From positions 1-16,813 of the forward strand of contig JAKAIQ010000011.1 of NCBI GenBank assembly GCA_021825035.1: a stretch of 16,813 nt of DNA, read 5' to 3'. The position numbers and the translations under genes are program-made. Source of the DNA: Deltaproteobacteria bacterium (GTDB lineage Bacteria; Desulfobacterota; GWC2-55-46). Of this stretch, positions 1 to 5,993 are shown in pieces; the stretch's first letter is position 1; each line of letters begins with the position of its first letter. The notes below the pieces were generated by a model that was not told the DNA's origin, ran no database searches, and worked only from the letters and a program-made list of their open reading frames with translations.

Positions 1-105
1 GCCGCCGAGGCCCGCTATGGCGACCTTTGACGAGCGGATCCTCTCCTGCTCGGCCTCGGTAAGAAGGCCTATATTCCTCCTGAACGCTTCCCCGTAAAGA
101 TCCAT
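1..105 (-). CDS. ThiF/MoeB/HesA-family adenylyltransferase, N-terminal fragment
   Basis: The first 35 codons of a leftward gene are present; the rest lies outside the window. The fragment contains an RRNIGLLTEAEQERI-like stretch (residues about 9-23) followed by KVAIAGLGG (27-35). This is the usual opening of E1-like ThiF/MoeB/TcdA enzymes, where a short helix precedes the first Rossmann strand and its glycine-rich ATP loop. Such enzymes adenylate a C-terminal glycine of a ubiquitin-like carrier or a tRNA base adduct; the substrate cannot be told from this fragment. The ATG lies 15 nt after the stop of the AMIN-barrel gene, with AGGGG as a possible ribosome site, so it is probably co-transcribed with it. 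Only the N-terminus is visible, so the subfamily is open. Confidence 0.72.
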   Translation of the reverse strand, partial: MDLYGEAFRRNIGLLTEAEQERIRSSKVAIAGLGG

Positions 106-120
106 TATAAAGGCGCCCCT

Positions 121-1824
121 TTAAAAGGTGTATGTCGCCTCGACGTATACCCTGCTCCTGTCCCTGAACTCCCCGAAAAACCCGTCCGCGGCCCCTTCAA
201 AGATGTCCACGCCCGTCTTGAACAGCCAGTGCCGCGCGACTCTGAAGTCTACCGCCGGGCGGATCATCATGTCCGTCCGCGTGAGCTCCGAGATAAAAAG
301 TATCTCTGGCTGCACCCTGTTGTCCCAGAAGCCCGTCTTCATCCACAGGGACCCCGACGTCCTGACGTGTTCTTCGCCGAATATGCTGCTGTCAAAGCCG
401 AAGATGACCCTCTGCATGAACTGCACGTTCACGTCGAGCTTCTCGAAAAAGGTGTGATCCATGCTTATGAGGTAATCGAGATAATCCTTTTTAACGAGCC
501 CGTCCGGATTCGACGGGTCTATAACCGAGAAATATTTTCCGCTGTAATACACGAACTCGCCCTTGTATACCGTGTCGTTTATCTCTTTCGCCACGGTAAA
601 TCCGCTTATGTCTATCCTCCTGTGAACTGGCGTGAAGACGTACAGCGCCGGCGTGACTATCGTCCTCTGTTCCGCCGGGAGCTTGTCCCACGTATACAGG
701 TTGAATACGCTCATGTCCCAGCCGTTGAGGATGTATGAGAGCCGGAGCCCCGCCTCGCTGTTCTCGAGGCCGCTCGAAGGCCTCTGCTCCGCCGCCACGT
801 TCGCCGCGATTCCCCGCGGCAGCGGAAGGGGGAAGAAGAACTCGGAGCCGGGAAGCCCGACCGTGTCGAACTTAAGCACCGGTATCCAGACCATCTCGAG
901 ATGAAACCTGTCCTTCGTGTATTCCACGTCCGCGGCCCAGTCCGGTATCCTTATATAATCAAAGCTCGGCAGGACGAATTCCCTCAGGTCTTTTGCGTTG
1001 ACGACATCCGCGAAGAAAAGCCCGACGGCCTCGCCCCAGACTATCTGCTGGCTGCCGAGCCTTGCGTCCCAGTTGCCCTTCGACATGTCTAGATAGAAGT
1101 CCCTCAGCTCCGGGTTGAATTCCTCGTTGTGCCTGACGTCGGGGGGATAATTTTTGGTGACGGCGAATACGGCGTCGTAGAGGAGCCAGCCGCTCGCCTT
1201 GTAGGATATGTCCGGGGTCAGCGAGCCGTCGCCGCTCAAGAACATCAGGTTTCTTATCTTGGTAAATTGATCCGGGGCGCTTATTCTGTAGGCCGTCTCG
1301 TTCTTTACGTATCCTCCGAGATGAAATCCCCCCTCCTCGCCGCCTGCTTCCTCCTCCGGCCCTTTTACCTGCAGGGCAGGCTTCTCAGGGGTGGGGGCTT
1401 CCTCCTTGAGCAGCTTTTTTTCCTGCATGATATCGATGGTTATCGTGAACGGCGCATTCCCGGAAAAGATTATCCTGTAGCCCATGGCTGGCTCCAGCCC
1501 CACCGAAAGCTCCGCCGCCTTCTCGCCGGCAACGGTTTTTATGTCAGTTATCCTCCCGTCTTTGATGGAAATGTCCCTTGCCAAATCGTCTGAGAGGGAA
1601 GCGCCCGGAAGCGTTATAAGGAGTTCCGGGGGGTTTTTTTCGCTATGCGCGCTGTATTCAGGCTTGGCGGTAAGATCCACGATTACCCTTGTGTAATCCG
1701 GCCCGGCCATTGTGCGGATGTTGAGCACCTTGACCGTTTTCTTATTGTCCTCAGCGGAGCACATGGAAGCATACAGGAGGGCGAGGAGCGAAAGCAGGAT
1801 GAAGTTCAACCTGGTTTTTGTCAT
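121..1824 (-). CDS. Outer-membrane beta-barrel protein with N-terminal AMIN domain (DUF1302-like)
   Basis: This 567-residue protein has a signal peptide (about 1-24, ending in CSA). An AMIN-type domain (about 31-131) follows, with alternating beta strands around TRVIVDLTAKPEY and PFTITIDI. A Glu/Pro-rich linker (about 133-167) leads to a long barrel (168-567) made of amphipathic strands. The barrel ends in aromatic TYTF, the typical C-terminal signal of outer-membrane proteins. The segment with SQQIVWGEAVG and FADVVNAKDLREF resembles the DUF1302 family of large porin-like barrels. AMIN domains in PilQ and AmiC bind peptidoglycan, so the protein may be anchored to the wall while forming an outer-membrane pore (inference). 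Encoded after an ABC transporter and a LolA-like carrier, it is a good candidate for the exit or acceptor of that pathway. The SD-like GGGGAGG overlaps a hairpin (1839-1857). Confidence 0.8.
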   Translation of the reverse strand: MTKTRLNFILLSLLALLYASMCSAEDNKKTVKVLNIRTMAGPDYTRVIVDLTAKPEYSAHSEKNPPELLITLPGASLSDDLARDISIKDGRITDIKTVAGEKAAELSVGLEPAMGYRIIFSGNAPFTITIDIMQEKKLLKEEAPTPEKPALQVKGPEEEAGGEEGGFHLGGYVKNETAYRISAPDQFTKIRNLMFLSGDGSLTPDISYKASGWLLYDAVFAVTKNYPPDVRHNEEFNPELRDFYLDMSKGNWDARLGSQQIVWGEAVGLFFADVVNAKDLREFVLPSFDYIRIPDWAADVEYTKDRFHLEMVWIPVLKFDTVGLPGSEFFFPLPLPRGIAANVAAEQRPSSGLENSEAGLRLSYILNGWDMSVFNLYTWDKLPAEQRTIVTPALYVFTPVHRRIDISGFTVAKEINDTVYKGEFVYYSGKYFSVIDPSNPDGLVKKDYLDYLISMDHTFFEKLDVNVQFMQRVIFGFDSSIFGEEHVRTSGSLWMKTGFWDNRVQPEILFISELTRTDMMIRPAVDFRVARHWLFKTGVDIFEGAADGFFGEFRDRSRVYVEATYTF

Positions 1825-1838
1825 TATTCAACGAACCT

Positions 1839-1857
1839 CCCCGCGCAAACCGCGGGG
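1839..1857 (-). promoter_or_regulatory. Hairpin overlapping the ribosome site of the AMIN-barrel gene
   Basis: Perfect 7-bp arms CCCCGCG/CGCGGGG enclose a 5-nt loop. Read leftward, the downstream arm runs straight into AGG, so the Shine-Dalgarno GGGGAGG (1836-1842) lies partly inside the stem, 11 nt before the ATG at 1824. Folding would hide part of the ribosome site. The sequence is certain; the regulatory role is inference. Confidence 0.45.
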
Positions 1858-1929
1858 CGTCAAAAAACGCCGTGTGAAAGCCGCGACAGGACGGCTGTTT
1901 CGCGTACACTGCCGCCCGGACGGCTTATG

Positions 1930-1946
1930 CGCCGCACAATGCGGCG
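1930..1946 (-). repeat. Inverted repeat downstream of the LolA-like gene
   Basis: Six-bp arms CGCCGC/GCGGCG flank a 5-nt loop; a shifted pairing can add TGC/GCA outside a one-base bulge. It lies 18 nt beyond the stop of the LolA-like gene. No T-run follows in the leftward direction, so it is more likely an mRNA stability or processing structure than an intrinsic terminator. Confidence 0.5.
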
Positions 1947-1964
1947 GCAATCCATGCGGTAAGA

Positions 1965-2711
1965 TCAATATTTGAATTTTTTCATATAGTCCTTCGTGAA
2001 AAACTTGGCCGGTAATTCCTTTACCCTCATGTTGCCGTACTCGATGGTCGAGACGCGCCCCTTTACGAGGGGGTCTTTCAAGACAAGCCTTGCGGGCCTC
2101 ACCCCGCCGCCCATCTCCTTATAGTCCTCGTAGAAGCAGAGCTTCAGCAGCTTTCCGGAGACGGCGTAGAATTCCGCCTTGTAGGGCCGGAAGTCGTCCG
2201 TCCTTACCCAGTATAGCACCCTGTTATACGTTACATCTTCGCTTTTTGCGGAAAGGTCGAGCACATAGTATTTGCCGTCGTCAAGTTTCTCGGTGCGGAC
2301 GAGCCTTGCCCTGTAGTCGCCTGAAAAATTCGTCCTTGCAATGTCGCCGTTGGCTACCTCTCCGACAAGCCTTTCCTGCAGAGATATCCTTACCGGCTTT
2401 GACACGTCGGGCAGGTATACCCACATGTCCCTTCCGATCGTGAGAAGGGTCCTGCCCCTGTCGATAGGGGGAGAGAGTGTCTTTATGACGGCGTTTTCGC
2501 GGCCCTTTACCAGCACCTCGTATTTGGAGACGATCTTTTCTCCTTCCGGTTTTACGCTTGTGACAATGGCGTCGACGGTATAGTCGATCTGGGGGCTTCG
2601 TATCTCATCGGCCCTGAGGACTATGTCCGCCGCCGAAGGGGGCGCGGCATGGCCGGAAGCGGCAGACATGAAAAACGCCGTTGACGCGATGACCAGGATT
2701 TTTTTTATCAT
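1965..2711 (-). CDS. LolA-like outer-membrane lipoprotein-sorting protein
   Basis: This 248-residue secreted protein has a signal peptide (residues 1 to about 22, ending AASGHA before APP). The mature part is an open beta-sheet protein of the COG2834 (LolA/LolB-like) family. Visible hallmarks include ADIVLRADEIRSP near the start, PDVSKPVRIS, an NGDIARTNFSGDY segment, and the C-terminal STIEYGNMRVKELPAKFFT block. Members carry hydrophobic or lipidated cargo across the periplasm. The ATG overlaps the stop of the upstream permease gene by 4 nt (ATGA), so the carrier and its ABC transporter are translationally coupled. This is not the housekeeping LolA, which is shorter and normally stands elsewhere. 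A dedicated carrier paired with the downstream barrel is inferred; the cargo is unknown. Confidence 0.82.
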   Translation of the reverse strand: MIKKILVIASTAFFMSAASGHAAPPSAADIVLRADEIRSPQIDYTVDAIVTSVKPEGEKIVSKYEVLVKGRENAVIKTLSPPIDRGRTLLTIGRDMWVYLPDVSKPVRISLQERLVGEVANGDIARTNFSGDYRARLVRTEKLDDGKYYVLDLSAKSEDVTYNRVLYWVRTDDFRPYKAEFYAVSGKLLKLCFYEDYKEMGGGVRPARLVLKDPLVKGRVSTIEYGNMRVKELPAKFFTKDYMKKFKY

Positions 2712-3931
2712 ATGTTGTGCCTTAACGCTTCGGCTATCTCAAGCCTCGAGGCCTTGAACGCCGGATAGAACGACGAGACCGCCGATGTGGCGATCGCCAG
2801 AACGAACGCGTAGAGAAACACGCCCGGGACGACCTTCACCTGCGCCGTCCACGAGGCGGTCGAGCCGGGCGGCGGAGGCATCGGGATGCCCACATAGGAT
2901 ATGACGGACGCAAGCAGGTAACCGCCGGCTAAACCTATTATGCCCCCGATTGCGCCGAGTATCAATCCCTCGGTTATGAAGAGCGCGACGACCGTCCGTT
3001 TCTTCGTGCCGAGGGCCATTATGGTGCCGACCTCCCCGACCCTTTCCAGCACGGACATGTTCATGGTGTTGAAGACGCTAAGCACGACGACGATCGCGAT
3101 TATGATCTTCAGCACCATGAACTGCCTCTTGTAAAGCGCCACGGTCTTGTTGTAAAAGTCCGCGAGCTCATACCATGGCTTTATCTCGAGATCAAGCCCG
3201 TCCTTTTTGAACATGGCCGAGAGGTTCTTCATCACGGCCCCCGTGTTATCGGTCCTGTCGAGAAGCACCACGAGGGTCTGGACGTCGTCGGTATGGAGGA
3301 GTTTCTGGGCCGTCCCGATGGGAAGCCTTACGGCCCTGTCGTCGAAGGCCTTGGAGGCCGTATAAAAAACGCCTTTCACGGTTACGTCGAGGGCGTTTAT
3401 CGCGCCTCCCTTCGTATTGGTCAAAATGACAAGAGGGTCTCCGGGCTTTGCGTTAATCGAGCGGGCAAGGCCCTTTCCGAGTATTATCCCGTAAGGGTCC
3501 CCGCCGGAAAGATTCTCGCCGGAGCTTATGAATAGAAAGTTGCTCAGCTCTTTTTCTTCATGCGGGCTTATGCCCTGTCCGATGAACGAGACGGTGGTGT
3601 CGCCGGTGCTCAGGAGCCCCGAGAATTCGAGCCGCGGAGCGACGAGCCTCACGTGCTCGACGGATAATATCCTTTTCTCGACGGCGACGGGATCGGATAT
3701 CATGAAGTCAAAGGGCCGGGCCGCGCCTTTTTCGAAAAACCCCTTCCTGTATACCTGCATGTGGCCGAGGAAGCTGTGGATGTAGCTTTCCCGGAGCTTG
3801 AAAAAGATGTCCTCCATGAAGCCGCCGGCGATGATCAGGGATATGCAGCCGAAGGCGATCGCGCCGAGGGTGATGAGGGAGCGCGTCCTGTTCCTGAATA
3901 TGTTCTTGAAGGCGAGCCTCAGGTTGTACAT
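2708..3931 (-). CDS. ABC transporter permease, FtsX/MacB/LolE type
   Basis: This 407-residue inner-membrane protein has the MacB/LolCE fold. A first transmembrane helix (about 17-38) follows a short cytoplasmic stretch with FKNIFRNRTRS. A periplasmic domain of roughly 230 residues comes next, then three C-terminal helices starting near residue 273. The MNMSVLERVGEVGTIMALG block is the coupling-helix region typical of FtsX-domain permeases, and the tail SFYPAFKASRLEIAEALRH is equally characteristic. These permeases use cytoplasmic ATP hydrolysis to move the periplasmic domain mechanically; they extract lipoproteins or drive periplasmic cargo and do not pump solutes through a channel. The gene overlaps the ATPase gene by 13 nt and the LolA-like gene by 4 nt. 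A homodimer with the neighbouring ATPase is expected, since only one permease is present. Confidence 0.88.
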   Translation of the reverse strand: MYNLRLAFKNIFRNRTRSLITLGAIAFGCISLIIAGGFMEDIFFKLRESYIHSFLGHMQVYRKGFFEKGAARPFDFMISDPVAVEKRILSVEHVRLVAPRLEFSGLLSTGDTTVSFIGQGISPHEEKELSNFLFISSGENLSGGDPYGIILGKGLARSINAKPGDPLVILTNTKGGAINALDVTVKGVFYTASKAFDDRAVRLPIGTAQKLLHTDDVQTLVVLLDRTDNTGAVMKNLSAMFKKDGLDLEIKPWYELADFYNKTVALYKRQFMVLKIIIAIVVVLSVFNTMNMSVLERVGEVGTIMALGTKKRTVVALFITEGLILGAIGGIIGLAGGYLLASVISYVGIPMPPPPGSTASWTAQVKVVPGVFLYAFVLAIATSAVSSFYPAFKASRLEIAEALRHNI

Positions 3932-4602
3932 CTGTCTCCAGCTGTCATGCCGTCCCTCAACTCGACGACCCGGTCCGCAAGGGCCATTATCTTCTGATCA
4001 TGGGTGGAGAATATGAACGTGGTCCCGAACTTCTTGTTCAGCCCCTTCATAAGGTTGAGTATCTCCGTTCCGGTGTTGTGATCGAGGTTGGCGGTCGGCT
4101 CGTCGGCCAGGATTATGGAAGGCGAGCCGACGAGCGCCCTGGCTATGGCCACTCGCTGCCTCTGGCCGCCGCTCAGCTCCGCCGGCTTGTGCCGCGAGAA
4201 TCTTTCGAGGCCGACCTCTTTCAGGATGGAGGCCACCTTTCCGGCTTTTCCGTCTCTTTCCCGCTTCAGATGGAGCGGGTATTCGACATTTTCGGCCACG
4301 GAGAGGACCGGCAAGAGATTAAAGGTTTGAAAGATGAATCCAATCCTCGCTGCCCGCACCTGAGCCAGTTCGTTCGATGAAAGGTTTAAAACGTCCACCC
4401 CGTCTATTCTCACTTCTCCGGAGGTCGGTCTTTCTATGCAACCTATTATGTTCAGCAGCGTGGATTTTCCGCTTCCGGACGGCCCCGCGATGGCCATGAA
4501 CTCGCCGCTCTCTACAGTCAGGTCGATATCCCTCAGGGCGTTGACGACGGTAGATCCGAGATGGAACTCTTTTGTCACTTTTCCGACGTATACGATTTTC
4601 AT
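3919..4602 (-). CDS. ABC transporter ATP-binding protein, LolD/MacB-like
   Basis: This is a complete 227-residue nucleotide-binding subunit with all motifs. Walker A is GPSGSGKST (40-48), the Q-loop Gln is at 92, the signature LSGGQ is at 143-147, Walker B is IILADE (163-168) followed by the D-loop, and the switch His is at 201. Size and sequence match the LolD/MacB/FtsE group that pairs with FtsX-type permeases. It is the first gene of the leftward operon and overlaps the permease gene by 13 nt. The chosen ATG gives the expected N-terminus just before strand 1, though no strong ribosome site precedes it. An upstream ATG at 4630 is in another frame. Confidence 0.9.
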   Translation of the reverse strand: MKIVYVGKVTKEFHLGSTVVNALRDIDLTVESGEFMAIAGPSGSGKSTLLNIIGCIERPTSGEVRIDGVDVLNLSSNELAQVRAARIGFIFQTFNLLPVLSVAENVEYPLHLKRERDGKAGKVASILKEVGLERFSRHKPAELSGGQRQRVAIARALVGSPSIILADEPTANLDHNTGTEILNLMKGLNKKFGTTFIFSTHDQKIMALADRVVELRDGMTAGDRCTT

Positions 4603-4690
4603 GTGTTTGAAGGCCGGAACTTTCGTTCATAGCTTCATCCCGGTCGCCGGTTGAAGCGCGCCCTTTCGGGAGCCGGCCCGCACTTTCAAG

Positions 4691-4718
4691 TTTACATTAT
4701 TTAAAAATGGCAAGTCAA
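4691..4718 (-). promoter_or_regulatory. Candidate sigma-70 promoter for the leftward operon
   Basis: Read on the minus strand, TTGACT (4713-4718, 5 of 6 matches to the -35 consensus) is followed after 16 bp of AT-rich spacer by TGTAAA (4691-4696, 4 of 6 matches to -10). Transcription would start near 4684 and give a leader of about 80 nt before the ATPase gene. The -10 match is modest. Confidence 0.4.
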
Positions 4719-4823
4719 TAGCGGCCTGGCCGTCATCGCGATACGAAGGACTACCGTTCGCGCTTTTCAGTTTTCCGGCTTACAGGAATGCGGCGTCGCG
4801 GCATACCGCCCGATATTTTTTCT

Positions 4824-4839
4824 TTGGTATTAATACCAA
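4824..4839. promoter_or_regulatory. Perfect 16-bp palindrome, candidate operator
   Basis: TTGGTATTAATACCAA is identical to its own reverse complement. It lies in the AT-rich part of the divergent region, 54 bp upstream of the rightward -35 and about 105 bp from the leftward one. This geometry suits a dimeric transcription factor acting as an activator on the exopolysaccharide operon, possibly on both. The regulator is not encoded in this window, and I cannot assign the motif to a family. Confidence 0.5.
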
Positions 4840-4871
4840 GGTCTTAAGATTTTACACCGTGCGTATTAGGT

Positions 4872-4888
4872 CTAAATTTATACTTTAG
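4872..4888. repeat. Short inverted repeat next to the rightward promoter
   Basis: CTAAA and TTTAG are separated by 7 bp and end 5 bp before the putative -35 box. It may be a second protein site or chance in AT-rich sequence; the arms are short. Confidence 0.3.
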
Positions 4889-4893
4889 GCTAC

Positions 4894-4921
4894 TTGTCAA
4901 TTCACGATTATAAGCTACACT
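4894..4921 (+). promoter_or_regulatory. Candidate sigma-70 promoter for the exopolysaccharide operon
   Basis: TTGTCA (-35, 5 of 6 consensus) is separated by 16 bp from TACACT (-10, 4 of 6). A start near 4928 would leave a leader of about 40 nt before the leader ORF at 4968 and about 72 nt before the PilZ gene. No sigma-54 signature was found in the gap. Confidence 0.45.
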
Positions 4922-4967
4922 AAAAACTATTCCCAGGGGAGAGAGACCATCGGTTCGAGGTGAGTGC

Positions 4968-5003
4968 ATGCAAGATCTGGATGGACTCGGACAAAAAGTA
5001 TGA
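4968..5003 (+). CDS. Candidate 11-codon leader ORF coupled to the PilZ gene
   Basis: ATG at 4968 opens an 11-residue reading frame, MQDLDGLGQKV, whose TGA overlaps the ATG of the PilZ gene as ATGA. It has the best ribosome site in this region, GAGGTGA (4957-4963), at suitable spacing. The PilZ ATG at 5000 has almost none of its own. The arrangement suggests translational coupling, or a very small peptide whose translation controls the next gene. Codons are not notably rare. Its translation is inferred from layout only. Confidence 0.4.
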   Translation: MQDLDGLGQKV

Positions 5004-5356
5004 CGCCGATAGAGCACAGGGTCTGTCCAAATTGCGCCAGGGTCTTCTTCGCCGCGAAGGAGGCGAAGAGCCTTTCGTGTCCGCACTGCGGATATGTTCT
5101 CCTCGAGCGCAGAAGGCTGGAAAGAAGGGAGGCGGCGATGGATATGATCGTGACGCTCGGCGACGTGAAGATGGCCGCCCACATCGAGAACTACTCCGAC
5201 GGAGGTATCAGGATGAGTTACGGGGGCAGTCCTATAAGCAAGGAAACCGTCCTTGGCGTAGACGTGGAGGGACTCAAGATACACGGGAACGCGCTCGCCG
5301 TATGGACAAGGAAGGTTTCCGGCTCCACTTACGCGAGCGGACTCAGGCTGATATAA
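5000..5356 (+). CDS. Zinc-ribbon PilZ-domain protein, probable c-di-GMP sensor
   Basis: This 118-residue soluble protein begins with a four-cysteine zinc ribbon (C9, C12, C27, C30, as CPNC and CPHC). A PilZ-like domain follows. The c-di-GMP signature is present: an arginine cluster RRRLERR (37-43) that satisfies RxxxR, then NYSDGG (64-69) that satisfies [DN]xSxxG. The ending WTRKVSGSTYASGLRL is also PilZ-like. c-di-GMP control of exopolysaccharide synthesis or export is well known (for example Alg44), and this gene leads the operon. The ATG at 5000 is preferred because it directly precedes the ribbon. A GTG at 4964 would add 12 residues without recognisable content and is too close to the only SD. 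The partner protein is unknown. Confidence 0.75.
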   Translation: MTPIEHRVCPNCARVFFAAKEAKSLSCPHCGYVLLERRRLERREAAMDMIVTLGDVKMAAHIENYSDGGIRMSYGGSPISKETVLGVDVEGLKIHGNALAVWTRKVSGSTYASGLRLI

Positions 5357-5393
5357 AGTATAAAGAACGACACATCATCGTGAGGAATGCGAC

Positions 5394-5993
5394 ATGAGCC
5401 CAGGAAAGACCAGGTCTGTTTTAACGCTTCTTTTCATCGCCTTATCCTTTTTATCCCTGCCCATGGCCTACGCGGCCGATTCAGCCGTAAAGTGGAAAGA
5501 CCAGGCTGGAGACTACAGGGTCGGCCCTGAAGACGTCCTCGACATATCCGTCTGGAAGAACGCGGACCTTTCGAAGGTCGTCATCGTGCGGCCGGACGGC
5601 AAGATTTCCATGCCTCTTATCGGCGACCTCGACGCGGCCGGCCTGACCGCCTCGCAGATCAAGGACGAGATAGTGGCCAAACTGAAAAAGTACGAGGAAA
5701 CGGCCGTGGTATCCGTCATAGTCCAGTCCGTCAACAGCTACAGGATCTTTGTCGTGGGTGAGGTAAAGACGCCAGGCCCATACCTGCTCAAGACAAAGAC
5801 GAGCGTACTGCAGGCGATCGCGCTCGCAGGCGGCTTCACCCAGTTCGCCTCCAAGAACAAGATAATGCTGATAAGGCCGCGCGGCAACGGCACGGATGAC
5901 AGGATAAAGCTCAGTTTCGATGACCTCGTATACGGGGGCGACAGGCAGGAAAATCTGATACTGAAGGCGGGAGACACGATCTTTGTCCCTTAA
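5394..5993 (+). CDS. Polysaccharide export protein, Wza/EpsA-like (Poly_export + SLBB)
   Basis: This is a 199-residue periplasmic or outer-membrane protein. It has a signal peptide (1 to about 27, ending AYA), a polysaccharide-export domain starting at YRVGPEDVLDISVW (41-54) and continuing through VRPDGKISMPLIGDLDAAG, and an SLBB domain from about 115 (YRIFVVGEVKTPGPY). It is of the short single-SLBB type common in exosortase loci. There is no lipobox cysteine and no C-terminal amphipathic helix like that of E. coli Wza, so another protein may form the pore; the next gene, a barrel, is the obvious candidate. The ATG is preceded by GAGGAA. The stop overlaps the next start by 11 nt. Confidence 0.88.
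   Translation: MSPGKTRSVLTLLFIALSFLSLPMAYAADSAVKWKDQAGDYRVGPEDVLDISVWKNADLSKVVIVRPDGKISMPLIGDLDAAGLTASQIKDEIVAKLKKYEETAVVSVIVQSVNSYRIFVVGEVKTPGPYLLKTKTSVLQAIALAGGFTQFASKNKIMLIRPRGNGTDDRIKLSFDDLVYGGDRQENLILKAGDTIFVP

Larger units (their letters stand above)
1825..1964 (-). other. Structured 140-bp gap inside the leftward operon
   Basis: This gap between the LolA-like gene and the AMIN-barrel gene holds no ORF I can support. It contains two strong inverted repeats (1839-1857 and 1930-1946). A third hairpin, GGCGT/ACGCC at 1856-1871 with an A-rich loop, shares bases with the first. The 8-bp direct repeat GGACGGCT occurs at 1889-1896 and 1918-1925. No convincing leftward promoter is visible, and neither hairpin is followed by a T-run on the transcribed strand. 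Readthrough with RNA-structure control therefore seems likelier than termination. Confidence 0.5.
4603..4999. other. Divergent regulatory region between the two operons
   Basis: These 397 bp separate the ABC/LolA-like operon (left) from the exopolysaccharide operon (right). The middle is noticeably more AT-rich than the flanking genes. It contains a candidate promoter in each direction, a perfect 16-bp palindrome, a smaller inverted repeat beside the rightward promoter, and a short leader ORF at the right edge. Computed ORFs crossing it on the minus strand have no recognisable content. Confidence 0.7.

Noticed and set aside
1930..1946. Intrinsic terminator after the LolA-like gene
   Set aside because: The hairpin is good, but no T-run follows in the leftward direction and the next gene has no clear promoter of its own.
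4844..5284. Minus-strand ORF of 146 codons crossing the divergent region
   Set aside because: It runs through the putative rightward promoter and antisense to PilZ, and shows no domain or ribosome site worth supporting.
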